Below, in pieces: positions 35,961 through 44,446 of a stretch of DNA of 64,000 bases (its first letter is position 1; each line of letters opens with the position of its first letter). Position numbers and translations under genes: made by a program. The stretch is from Lachnospiraceae bacterium (GTDB lineage Bacteria > Bacillota > Clostridia > Lachnospirales > Lachnospiraceae), in NCBI GenBank assembly GCA_024697595.1, contig JAILFK010000002.1, positions 18,456 through 82,455 on the forward strand, written 5' to 3'. The notes under the pieces are model-generated. The model searched no databases and was not told where the DNA came from. It saw nothing but the letters and a program-made list of their open reading frames with translations.

Positions 35961-36074
35961 ATTTGTTTTGCTTGGGTAAGGGAGCAGATAATATCGTGCA
36001 TCTAATTATAATGTCTAATGTGCTTTTTAATAAGGATATGGACATTTATCGTTGTGTCTATGATTAGTTATATT

Positions 36075-36107
36075 TCCCTGTTTTACTAAGTGAAACAGGG
36101 ATTTTTT
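36075..36107 (+). terminator. Terminator between riboswitch and uptake genes
   Basis: TCCCTGTTT (36075-36083) pairs with AAACAGGGA (36093-36101) around a 9-nt loop, followed by six T residues. It lies 81 bp upstream of the first uptake gene, where a riboswitch-controlled terminator would be placed. I did not find an obvious anti-terminator. Confidence 0.8.
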
Positions 36108-36187
36108 ATGTGATAAATATTGATTTGGGCGTTAAATATTTACTGAAGTATATTTGAAAGATAATAGAAAATAGAGAATAAGGAAAC

Positions 36188-37075
36188 ATGAAGGATTTAC
36201 TAGAAAAAATAAAAGAATTTTTTAAGAATAAAAAGAATATTCGTGTTGTTGTAATTGTTGTGGTTGTGGTGTTTACTTTGGTAGGAATTGCTTTTAACAC
36301 AGAAATTAGTTCTCCTGATTCGAAGAATGCCAATGGCAGCAGCATAACCGAGATTGATTCAGATGATGGCTCGGGAAAATCTGAGAAATTTAGCAAAAAT
36401 AAAAACAAAGATGATGATTCGGAAGAAACCGGCTTAGAAGAAAAATCTGATTCAAAAAAATCTAATAATGAAGGAGCTGATTCATCAAAAGGTGGAAAGT
36501 CATCTGGAAAAAATGATTCTTCAAAGACTGGAAACTCGTCAGGTGATGGCAATTCTTCATCTAGCAATACAACTATAGAAAATGGTAATACATCTCATTC
36601 AAATTCTTCGGGAAATGGAGTGAGTCATAGTGTCCAATCTGCAAATACACAGCAGGGCGGTGGAAACAATAATACTACCAGACAGGCAGTTACCGTAAAT
36701 TGTACAATATCGATTGATTGCTCATCCATAAGTGGAAATGGAGCTTTGACAGCAGCAGGTAATCCTCAGTTGGAAGGCTATGCAGCAAATTCTTGGATTT
36801 TAGCACCTACATCTATTACGGTGACAGATACCAACGGTGATGGCAGAGTTGGGGTGGATGAGGCGATAAAGCAAGCCTGTGATTCAAGAGGTATACAGTA
36901 TGAGTTCAAAGGCTCATCTTATCTCAGAGGAATGAATTATCTATATGAATTCAATGCAGGACCGAATAGTGGTTGGATGTACAAAGTAAACGGTCGAATC
37001 CCTAACAAAGGGTGTAATACATATTATTTGGAAGGATCTGAAAACGTAGAATGGTATTACGTCATAAGCTATTAG
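36188..37075 (+). CDS. Membrane-anchored DUF4430 (transcobalamin-like) protein
   Basis: A 295-residue protein with a basic N terminus, one membrane helix at about 19-37 (a run of Val/Ile), a low-complexity linker of about 125 residues rich in Ser, Asn, Gly, Lys and Asp, and a C-terminal DUF4430 domain (about 165-295). The domain shows NCTISIDCSSI, GPNSGWMYKVNG and the final VEWYYVISY. DUF4430 is related to the C-terminal domain of transcobalamin and intrinsic factor. The lack of a Cys lipobox suggests an uncleaved anchor. The linker would let the domain reach through the wall and pass corrinoid to the ECF transporter encoded next (inference). It overlaps ecfT by 25 bp. Confidence 0.85.
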   Translation: MKDLLEKIKEFFKNKKNIRVVVIVVVVVFTLVGIAFNTEISSPDSKNANGSSITEIDSDDGSGKSEKFSKNKNKDDDSEETGLEEKSDSKKSNNEGADSSKGGKSSGKNDSSKTGNSSGDGNSSSSNTTIENGNTSHSNSSGNGVSHSVQSANTQQGGGNNNTTRQAVTVNCTISIDCSSISGNGALTAAGNPQLEGYAANSWILAPTSITVTDTNGDGRVGVDEAIKQACDSRGIQYEFKGSSYLRGMNYLYEFNAGPNSGWMYKVNGRIPNKGCNTYYLEGSENVEWYYVISY

Positions 37076-37935
37076 AAAAACAAGGTCTTGGATTTATTCA
37101 TCCTTGGATGGCCTTTATATATCTACTTTTGGCATTGCTTCTTACCATGTGTACTATGAATCCGATGTTAATTGCCATATCACTTGTGGCATCTATATCC
37201 TATGAGATTCACTCGATAGGTTTGCCTAAATTTGTGAAATATATTCCTTGGCTGGTTTTAATATTTATCATAACAACCATAGGAAATATGTTCATTTCAC
37301 ACAATGGAATGCATGTGCTTTTTTATGTAAATGACAATCGCATCACTCTAGAGTCGGGAATATATGGTGGCGTTTTTGGATTAATGTTTGCTGCAGCATT
37401 TCTCTGGTGTGATATAACTCAAAGAATTATTACAGGTGAGAAATTGACTTATATGTTTGGAAGTTTTGCCCCAAATGTTGGTCTTGTCATATCAATGACA
37501 TTGCATTATATCCCTGTGATAAAAAATAGATTGCAGGTAGTTCATAATGCCCAGGTTGGTATGGGACGAGGCAAGAAAATGGGAGCGCTGGCCAGAGCCA
37601 AGCAGTGGGGCAAAGAATTTTCCATTGTGATTAGTTGGTCTTTGGAGAATTCCATAGATACATCCAATGTGATGACAGCTATGGGATATGGTGTTGAAAG
37701 ACGAAGCAACTACTCTAATTATAGGGTTAAATTGGTTGATTTCATATTTTTGATATGTATATTAGCTATGGCGATTCCTGGGTTTGTTGTGATTGCATCC
37801 AATGGGTATAAAGTATATTACTATCCTAGTTTTGGAATGATGTGTGAACTAAAAGATATGTTGGCATTTATACTTTGTTATTTTGTTTATATGATAATTC
37901 CATTTATTGCGGAAAGGTTTTTTAGATGGCATTAA
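37051..37935 (+). CDS. ecfT: ECF transporter T component
   Basis: The 294-residue integral membrane scaffold of an energy-coupling-factor transporter. About five or six hydrophobic segments are visible. The cytoplasmic coupling region has the Arg-Gly motifs that contact the ATPases: QVGMGRGKKMGALARA and TAMGYGVERRSN. The ATG at 37051 overlaps the upstream gene by 25 bp, and the end overlaps the ATPase gene by 10 bp, so the genes are translated in series. Confidence 0.9.
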   Translation: MVLRHKLLEKQGLGFIHPWMAFIYLLLALLLTMCTMNPMLIAISLVASISYEIHSIGLPKFVKYIPWLVLIFIITTIGNMFISHNGMHVLFYVNDNRITLESGIYGGVFGLMFAAAFLWCDITQRIITGEKLTYMFGSFAPNVGLVISMTLHYIPVIKNRLQVVHNAQVGMGRGKKMGALARAKQWGKEFSIVISWSLENSIDTSNVMTAMGYGVERRSNYSNYRVKLVDFIFLICILAMAIPGFVVIASNGYKVYYYPSFGMMCELKDMLAFILCYFVYMIIPFIAERFFRWH

Positions 37936-39653
37936 TAGATTTTTCTAATTTTAATTTCATATATCCAGGTGCTGATGATAAAAGTTTGAAAAATATTAAT
38001 TTTCAATTGGAGTCAGGAGATTTTCTGTTGATTTGTGGACCTTCAGGTTGTGGAAAGACTACTTTACTGAAGCAGTTGATACCTGCAGTTGCTCCCTATG
38101 GAACAAGAGAGGGACATATACTTTTTGATGGTGAGGATCTGTACGAGTTGTCCGATGCCGATATGGCTGGGAGAGTGGGTTATGTGGGACAAAACCCGCT
38201 GAATCAGTTGGTGACAGATAAGGTGTGGCATGAACTTGCCTTTGGTATGGAAAATCTTGGGACTTCTCAGGAGATTATGGAACGTAGAATTGCCGAGGTT
38301 TGTGAATTCTTTGGTATGCAAAAATGGTTGGATAGGGATGTGGCTACTCTATCGGGTGGCGAGATGCAGATGGTACATTTGGCTTCCATTATGGTGATGG
38401 AGCCGGAGGTATTATTGTTAGACGAGCCTACAGCTCAGTTAGATCCTCTTGCTGCAAGAAATTTCTTGGATATGATCAAAAGAATAAATGCAGAAATTGG
38501 AACCACAATCATACTTGTGGAGCATCATCTAGAGGATGCCTATGGAATGGCAGACAAGGTGATGGCAATGACTACAGCAGAGATTGATTGTTTTGGAAAT
38601 CCAAGGGAGGTGGCTGGCAAACTTAAATTTATGTCAGGATTACCGTCAGCGCTACTGATTGCCAAGTCAGTGGAAGAAAATGATGAACATTTGCCATTAA
38701 CAGTGGCAGAGGGCCAGAGATGGATGCGAGATAGAATGAAGGCGAAGTCCATTGATGAAGTCACCATTTTAAATGAGGCGGAAAACATTATTTCGCAATT
38801 TGATGAAAATAATATTTCTCATAATGATAGAGATGACATTTCATATGATACAAGGGGAAATATTTCTCAGAACGCAGAAATACTTAGGATTAAGGATATA
38901 TGTTTTGCTTATTCAGATGAAGATATTGTGTTAAATGATTGTAATTTGTCTGTTCATAAAGGTGAGATATATGCGCTTTTAGGTGGAAATGGAACAGGAA
39001 AGAGTACGCTTTTAAAAGTGCTTTGCCAGACAGAGAAACCTGTCTATGGCAGTGTGGAAATATTTGGCAAAAAAGTAAAGGGATTAGCTGATGCACCTCT
39101 GGGATATGAAGGTATGGTCTTTTTGCCCCAAGATCCCATGGCACTTTTTACAGAGATAACTGTTTGGGAAGAAATGATAGAAACTTTTGATGGAATGGAC
39201 ATTGGCCTTTCAGAAAAAGAGAAATTGGCTGAGACTATGTTAGAAGATATTGGCCTTATTGAATACAAGAAATTTCATCCATATGATTTGAGCGGTGGGC
39301 AGCAACAACTGCTAGCAATAGGAAAACTTCTATTGTTAAAGCCACAGATTATTTTGATGGATGAGCCGACCAAGGGATTGGATTTTGATAGAAAAATTCA
39401 GCTTGGAGATAGATTGAAAAAATTAGCAGAATCAGGAATTACTATTTTGATGGTAAGTCATGATATAGAATTTTGTGCAAGGTTTGCAACTCGATGTGGA
39501 ATGATGCACGATGGCAGAGTGGTGGCTTCAAGTTCAGCCCGAGAATTTTTTGCAGGAAATAACTTCTTCACCACTGCAACCAATAGAATGGTGAAGAGAT
39601 TCTTGCCGAAGTTTATCCTTCCTGAGGAGGTGATTGCATTTTGCAAAATGTGA
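37926..39653 (+). CDS. ecfA: ECF transporter fused double ATPase
   Basis: One 575-residue chain with two ABC ATPase domains, replacing separate EcfA1 and EcfA2. The first has Walker A GPSGCGKTT (38-46), signature LSGGEMQMVHLAS and Walker B VLLLDEPTAQLD. The second has GGNGTGKST (from 353), signature LSGGQQQLLAIGK and IILMDEPTKGLD. Between them is a hydrophilic linker with repeated NIS/DIS motifs. Both sites look catalytically intact. It overlaps ecfT at the 5' end and the S-component gene at the 3' end. Confidence 0.93.
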   Translation: MALIDFSNFNFIYPGADDKSLKNINFQLESGDFLLICGPSGCGKTTLLKQLIPAVAPYGTREGHILFDGEDLYELSDADMAGRVGYVGQNPLNQLVTDKVWHELAFGMENLGTSQEIMERRIAEVCEFFGMQKWLDRDVATLSGGEMQMVHLASIMVMEPEVLLLDEPTAQLDPLAARNFLDMIKRINAEIGTTIILVEHHLEDAYGMADKVMAMTTAEIDCFGNPREVAGKLKFMSGLPSALLIAKSVEENDEHLPLTVAEGQRWMRDRMKAKSIDEVTILNEAENIISQFDENNISHNDRDDISYDTRGNISQNAEILRIKDICFAYSDEDIVLNDCNLSVHKGEIYALLGGNGTGKSTLLKVLCQTEKPVYGSVEIFGKKVKGLADAPLGYEGMVFLPQDPMALFTEITVWEEMIETFDGMDIGLSEKEKLAETMLEDIGLIEYKKFHPYDLSGGQQQLLAIGKLLLLKPQIILMDEPTKGLDFDRKIQLGDRLKKLAESGITILMVSHDIEFCARFATRCGMMHDGRVVASSSAREFFAGNNFFTTATNRMVKRFLPKFILPEEVIAFCKM

Positions 39654-40477
39654 ATACTTCCGAAATAAGTGAAAATGCTCATGAAAAAAATTCTCGAGGC
39701 AAAATTGCTTTTTCAAAAAGAAATATTCGCCGTAGAAGTGTAAAGGCAAGAGAGGTGGTAATGATCGCCATAATGTCTGCAATAACGGTGATTGGAAATC
39801 TCCTGTCATTTCCAGTACTGCCAATTCAGGCGGGGACGGGGATGGTGATAATAGCTGGAATTGCCTTCGGGCCTCTGGCTGGAATTATAATTGGGATGCT
39901 ATCTAGGTTTATAGTGAATTTTTTTACAGGTCAGGGAGTGTGGACCATATGGCAGATGTGCTGTTGGGGATTGCTTGGTGGCATTGCAGGTGCAGTATTT
40001 TCCAAGATTGATATAGAGGCACCTCGCTCAAGAGACTTCAAAGTTTTAGTAGGTCCTGTAACTGCCGTTGCTTTGATGGAAGTGATTGCATATATATCAT
40101 TTCTTATATGGCCTGGTGGGGAAGAGACTTTCCTGGGCTGGCGACTATATGTATTTGGCTTTATTGGTTTGGTTATAGGAGCCATAATTCAGCGCAAGCG
40201 AATGCCGGCAGATGATATAACTTTGGCGGTGTTTACCTTTATGGTGGTTTTCATAATTTACGGTGGCATCATGAATCTAGGAACAATGTTTATGAGCACC
40301 ATGAGTGCTGCGGACCTATCATTGGATGCCCTGCGTGCACTATATGTGACAGGTGCACCATTTGATTTGTGGCATGCCTTGCGTGCAGCTATTTTCGTAT
40401 TTATCTTTGGCAATAAATTATTAGTCAAGCTAGAGCGAGTGAAAATCAAGTACGGTTTTTATAGGGTGCATATATAG
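39641..40477 (+). CDS. ECF transporter S component, probably corrinoid-specific
   Basis: A TTG start at 39641 lies 10 bases after AGGAGG (39625-39630), inside the end of the ATPase gene. The 278-residue protein has a long basic N terminus (about 35 residues, many Arg/Lys) and about six membrane helices (VVMIAIMSAITVIGNLL, GMVIIAGIAFGPLAG and so on), typical of substrate-binding S components. Family knowledge includes S components for cobalamin (CbrT/CblT groups). The B12 riboswitch and DUF4430 neighbours point to a corrinoid substrate, but I cannot confirm the subfamily by eye. Confidence 0.82.
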   Translation: MQNVNTSEISENAHEKNSRGKIAFSKRNIRRRSVKAREVVMIAIMSAITVIGNLLSFPVLPIQAGTGMVIIAGIAFGPLAGIIIGMLSRFIVNFFTGQGVWTIWQMCCWGLLGGIAGAVFSKIDIEAPRSRDFKVLVGPVTAVALMEVIAYISFLIWPGGEETFLGWRLYVFGFIGLVIGAIIQRKRMPADDITLAVFTFMVVFIIYGGIMNLGTMFMSTMSAADLSLDALRALYVTGAPFDLWHALRAAIFVFIFGNKLLVKLERVKIKYGFYRVHI

Positions 40478-40524
40478 AATTGTACTTTATTAAATAATCG
40501 CGGCGATTACATTAATTAGCGCAT

Positions 40525-40546
40525 AAAAATTGATTCATCAATTTTT
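40525..40546 (+). terminator. AT-rich terminator-like hairpin
   Basis: AAAAATTGA (40525-40533) pairs with TCAATTTTT (40538-40546) around TTCA, with T residues continuing to 40548. It lies between the S-component gene and the surface-protein gene and could attenuate read-through rather than end the transcript. Confidence 0.6.
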
Positions 40547-40600
40547 TTATGTATATATTTAACATTTAATATATTAAGAAAAAAGAAAGGAAGAGTGAAA

Positions 40601-42805
40601 ATGTTTAAACTAAAAACAATTTCGAAGAAAGTGGTTGCTCTACTTGGAGCGGCAGCTTTGGCTGTAACACTATTTGCCGGAAGTCTGATGACAGATGCTG
40701 GCGTGGTAAATGCAGCAGGTGCAGTGACAGCAACAATTACTTATACTGCACAGTTTGACGGAGCCTTTAAAGATGTGAAGGTTAGTGTGCCTGTATCTTC
40801 TGATACAGCAGAAAATTATGGATATACAGATTCTGTGGCTGTAGATCAGGGAGTATCAATGCTTGATGTTCTTGTCCAGATTCATAAGGATATATTCCCT
40901 GAGTATACTGCAGCTAATAAGGATGAGTACCTGGGTATTGGTGACGACGGATGGGTTACAAATGCTTTTGCAAAAGGCGGTTCGTCAATCAGTTATTACA
41001 AAAACGGAGAGTCTGTTTCTGGACTATCTGTAACAGCAGAAGATGGTGATGTGGTAGACGCGTTTTATTATCAGGATATCACAAGATATTCTGATTTCTA
41101 TGCATTATTTGACAATGTGACATTTTCAGATAGATATATAGAGGGAACTGCCCTTAAAGACAAGTGGGGCGCAAAATCACCACTTGCTAATGCAGAACTT
41201 GGATGGTTAAATCTTGACACATTAGAGCTTACTCCAGCTGGAAGTTGGCAGCCTGTAAAGACTGATGAAAATGGTAGATTTTCTGTACAGATGCCAAATA
41301 CATCAGCAAATTACATGCTTACAGTTTTGGATGGAACTACAGGTTCTACCCCACTTGTGAGAACTCTTTGCGTAAGTTATCCTACAAAGCCAGTTGTAAC
41401 TACAGCAGCTAAGTCATTGACTCAAGAGAGAGAAATCTATGCTGCGGCTGGTAAATATTTGGCAAATACAAATAAGTCTATCTCTTATGGAAATGCAAAA
41501 GAGGGATATCTTCTTGGACTTGGTCGTGCAGGTTTCCCTGTGGCTGATGGTTTGTATTCAGGATACTACGACAGTGTAAAGAATTACTTGGCTGCAAATG
41601 GAAATAAATTTTCCGAGGTTACAGAGTGTGCCAAGGTTGTTGGTGCATTGAATGCTATTGGATATGATCCAACAAATGTTGGTGGTGTTGATATCACAAC
41701 TCAGCTTAGTGATTCAGCAAATGTAAATGGTACATATGGATATGCATATGCACTATTAGCACTTGATTCTAAAAACTATGCAAGTGGTGCTAGAGATGGA
41801 TATGTTGCTGCTTTGGTAAATTCTCAAAATCCTGATGGTGGTTGGGGATGGAGCGCATCTTCAGACATCGATACAACAGGTATGGTTTTAGCTGCATTGG
41901 CACCATATAAAAGTAATGCTGCTGCAAGCGCTGCTATAAACAAGGCGGTTAACTTCTTGTCAAATGTACAGGCTGCAGATGGAGCATTTTCATCTGGAAT
42001 GGATGAGAACTCTAACACAACAGCAATGGTTGTCTTTGGTTTATCAGAGAATGGAATTAATGCAGATACAGATTCTAGATTTATAAAAAATGGTGTATCA
42101 GCAGTTGATGCTCTTTGTTCTTACGCAGTTGCAGGAAGTGGTTTCGGATGGACAGATAATACATCGGTAAATGATTATGCAACTTATCAGTCATACTATG
42201 CTTTAGGATCATATTTTAGAAACGAAACTGGTATGAACAGACTTTTTGATATGACTTCTGAGAGTATCATTGCTTCAACTAACAGTAATGTGGTTTTGGC
42301 AGATCCAAATGGAGTGCTTCCAGCCTCAACATTTATCGAGTCTGAACAGATTACATCAGGTGCTACATTTGATAATGCCAATAATCTTATAAACTCTGAG
42401 TACAGCGATGTAACAAATACAGCTGTATTTGAAATTGATTTATTTGACTCTTCTCTTGCAGAGATACACGAATTAAATGGTGTTGTTTATGTTGGAGTTA
42501 CACTACCATTTACAGTATCAGCAGGCAACAAGTTGGTAGCATACAGAGTTGATGGGGATAAGTTGATTAAGTGTGATGTAGAGTGCGAGCCAGGTACAAA
42601 TCGTGCCCTTCTTGCTACAAACCATTTCTCAACATTCATTTTTGCAGAAGTTCCAGAAGATGCTATTTCTGCTACGGAAGCTCTAAATGCATCTGTTGCA
42701 GTTGTTGCTCCAAAGACAGGTGATGATTTTGTATTGTGGATAAGCTTAATTCTCCTTGGATTAGGATGCGGAGTGGTTATGTACTCTAAGAAAAAGCGTG
42801 GTTAA
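40601..42805 (+). CDS. Cell-wall anchored intrinsic-factor-like corrinoid-binding surface protein
   Basis: The start at 40601 is 7 bases after AGGAAG; a GTG two codons earlier is too close to it. The 734-residue protein has a signal peptide (about 1-39, ending VVNAAG), a DUF4430-like beta domain (about 40-160, with VSMLDVLVQIHKD and GDVVDAFYYQD), a small beta domain (about 190-260), and an alpha/alpha barrel (about 270-535) with prenyltransferase-type repeats (NSQNPDGGWGWS, NVQAADGAFSSG, DTTGMVLAALA, NTTAMVVFGL). A further beta region follows, then a sorting signal APKTGD (PKTGD at 704-708), a hydrophobic stretch and KKKRG. Human intrinsic factor and transcobalamin bind B12 between the same two fold types, there in the opposite order. 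The role as surface corrinoid catcher is inference from fold and riboswitch context. Confidence 0.82.
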   Translation: MFKLKTISKKVVALLGAAALAVTLFAGSLMTDAGVVNAAGAVTATITYTAQFDGAFKDVKVSVPVSSDTAENYGYTDSVAVDQGVSMLDVLVQIHKDIFPEYTAANKDEYLGIGDDGWVTNAFAKGGSSISYYKNGESVSGLSVTAEDGDVVDAFYYQDITRYSDFYALFDNVTFSDRYIEGTALKDKWGAKSPLANAELGWLNLDTLELTPAGSWQPVKTDENGRFSVQMPNTSANYMLTVLDGTTGSTPLVRTLCVSYPTKPVVTTAAKSLTQEREIYAAAGKYLANTNKSISYGNAKEGYLLGLGRAGFPVADGLYSGYYDSVKNYLAANGNKFSEVTECAKVVGALNAIGYDPTNVGGVDITTQLSDSANVNGTYGYAYALLALDSKNYASGARDGYVAALVNSQNPDGGWGWSASSDIDTTGMVLAALAPYKSNAAASAAINKAVNFLSNVQAADGAFSSGMDENSNTTAMVVFGLSENGINADTDSRFIKNGVSAVDALCSYAVAGSGFGWTDNTSVNDYATYQSYYALGSYFRNETGMNRLFDMTSESIIASTNSNVVLADPNGVLPASTFIESEQITSGATFDNANNLINSEYSDVTNTAVFEIDLFDSSLAEIHELNGVVYVGVTLPFTVSAGNKLVAYRVDGDKLIKCDVECEPGTNRALLATNHFSTFIFAEVPEDAISATEALNASVAVVAPKTGDDFVLWISLILLGLGCGVVMYSKKKRG

Positions 42806-42890
42806 AATTAACTTAATAGCGATACAATTTATGATAAATGTATAAGAGAACTGAGAGTTTTCTTGACATGAAATTCGTAAATGATAAGAT

Positions 42891-42922
42891 AAATGTGTGT
42901 GGTTTTTCCACACACATTTTTT
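42891..42922 (+). terminator. Terminator of the cobalamin locus
   Basis: AAATGTGTGTGG (42891-42902) pairs perfectly with CCACACACATTT (42908-42919) around TTTTT, running into a T-tract. Confidence 0.92.
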
Positions 42923-42975
42923 CTTGTTAAGTGATAGAAGAAGTGATGTGTTTCTGACAAATGTAATAGAATACA

Positions 42976-43005
42976 TTGCCAGTTAAAAAAGTAATATTTT
43001 ATAAA
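42976..43005 (+). promoter_or_regulatory. apt promoter (TTGCCA-18-TATAAA)
   Basis: TTGCCA (42976-42981) and TATAAA (43000-43005) are 18 bp apart, 18 bp before the apt start. Confidence 0.45.
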
Positions 43006-43023
43006 GATGGGAGATAGATATCC

Positions 43024-43548
43024 ATGAAAAAAGTTGAAGATTATGTAAGAACTATTCCTGATTTTCCAGAGCCAGGTATAATGTTTAGGGACATCACAAC
43101 AGTGTTGCAGGATGCAGATGGATTACAGCTTGCAATCGATGAGATGACAAAACTTTTAGAAGGAGTTGACTGTGATGTTATTGCAGGAGCTGAGTCAAGA
43201 GGATTTATTTTCGGTACAGCCATTGCCTATAATATGCACAAGCCATTTGTTCTTGTTAGAAAGGCTGGAAAACTTCCAGGAGAGACGGTTTCTAAGACAT
43301 ATGATTTGGAGTATGGCACAGCTACAATTGAAATGCACAAGGATTCAATTAAGCCAGGACAGAAAGTGGTTTTAGTTGATGATTTGATTGCAACAGGTGG
43401 AACAATTGAGGCGGCAGCTCAGTTGGTTGAAGAACTTGGCGGCGAGGTTGTAAAGATCGTATTCCTAATGGAACTTGAAGGATTAAACGGACGTGACAGA
43501 TTGTCAAAGTATGATGTGGAGTCAGTCGTAAAATATCCTGGTAAGTAA
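43024..43548 (+). CDS. apt: Adenine phosphoribosyltransferase
   Basis: Salvages adenine to AMP with PRPP. The 174-residue protein opens with the Apt-typical IPDFPEPGIMFRDIT and contains GAESRGFIFG, the RKAGKLPG loop and the PRPP-binding LVDDLIATGGT. GGGAGA precedes the ATG. It is followed by a strong terminator, so it is a single-gene unit. Confidence 0.96.
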   Translation: MKKVEDYVRTIPDFPEPGIMFRDITTVLQDADGLQLAIDEMTKLLEGVDCDVIAGAESRGFIFGTAIAYNMHKPFVLVRKAGKLPGETVSKTYDLEYGTATIEMHKDSIKPGQKVVLVDDLIATGGTIEAAAQLVEELGGEVVKIVFLMELEGLNGRDRLSKYDVESVVKYPGK

Positions 43549-43582
43549 TTGGGATGATCATATTTATAAATAAATTTAAAAT

Positions 43583-43622
43583 AAATCAGCATTCACAAGT
43601 TACGTGGATGCTGATTTTTTTG
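43583..43622 (+). terminator. Intrinsic terminator of apt
   Basis: AAATCAGCATTCAC (43583-43596) pairs with GTGGATGCTGATTT (43604-43617), 14 positions with one wobble, loop AAGTTAC, then a T-tract. Confidence 0.92.
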
Positions 43623-43705
43623 AGCTATGGTTATGTTGATTTAGATTGTATTTATAATGAATAATTGTACTTATAGATTTTTAACATTATATTTAGTTTG
43701 GTTGT

Positions 43706-44368
43706 TTAGCTATTAATCAGATTTTTAATGATCCTTGGCACGTCGTTTAGTCCCTGTGCCACATCATATAAAAGTGGCTCTAAGTCTGCAGTTGGTCCAC
43801 TTAAATCAGGGACCATAACAGTGATGCAGCCTGCGGATGCAGCGGAGCGTATACCGTTTGGCGCATCTTCTAGGGCGAGACAATTTGCCGGATCTAAATT
43901 TAATTGTTGGCAAGCATATTGGTATACATCAGGGTGAGGCTTACCACGTTTAACCATATGGGCGCTTATTATCATGTCGAATGAGTCCTGCAATCCCACT
44001 TCAGTCAATCTAGGGATAGCGCGTTCCATATTTGTTGCAGTTACCACTGCAGTTTTTAGTTCATATTCTTTTAAAAATGATAGTAATTCCTGCACGCCCG
44101 GCTTGGCTTTTACTCCTTCAGCTTTGCTGATTTCTAGCATGATAGATGTTGAACGTCTATGGATTTCTTCATAAGGAACATCCATGCCATAGCGTTCTTG
44201 CCATAGTTTAAGCGCATCTACGCTGTTTAAACTTCTTTGTAACAGAGCATCTTCTCTGGTGAAATCTGTATAGCCGAATTCGTGAAAGGCCTGTGGCCAT
44301 GAGCGATTGTAGTATTTTTCTGTATCGGTGATAGTTCCGTCCATATCAAAAAGCACTGCTTGTAACAT
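43706..44368 (-). CDS. HAD-family phosphatase (beta-phosphoglucomutase-like)
   Basis: A 220-residue haloacid-dehalogenase hydrolase. Motif I is LFDMDGTITD (nucleophile and acid Asp), followed by a four-helix cap, motif II VVTATN, the motif III Lys in KRGKPHPDVY, and motif IV LEDAPNGIRSA. This DGxI/LxD subclass includes beta-phosphoglucomutase and small sugar-phosphate phosphatases; the substrate is not predictable. AAAGGAGA precedes the ATG on the minus strand. It is divergent from the repeat array and the FliB-like gene. Confidence 0.9.
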   Translation of the reverse strand: MLQAVLFDMDGTITDTEKYYNRSWPQAFHEFGYTDFTREDALLQRSLNSVDALKLWQERYGMDVPYEEIHRRSTSIMLEISKAEGVKAKPGVQELLSFLKEYELKTAVVTATNMERAIPRLTEVGLQDSFDMIISAHMVKRGKPHPDVYQYACQQLNLDPANCLALEDAPNGIRSAASAGCITVMVPDLSGPTADLEPLLYDVAQGLNDVPRIIKNLINS

Positions 44369-44446
44369 CTGAAAATCTCCTTTTGTTTATCATTTTTCCT
44401 CGTATATGTTAGCACAAATATAGAAGATATACTACTTTAATGCTGG

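Noticed and set aside
42863..42890. Promoter TTGACA-16-TAAGAT
   Set aside because: Its start would fall inside the terminator hairpin at 42891-42922, so any transcript would be stopped at once. Probably coincidental.
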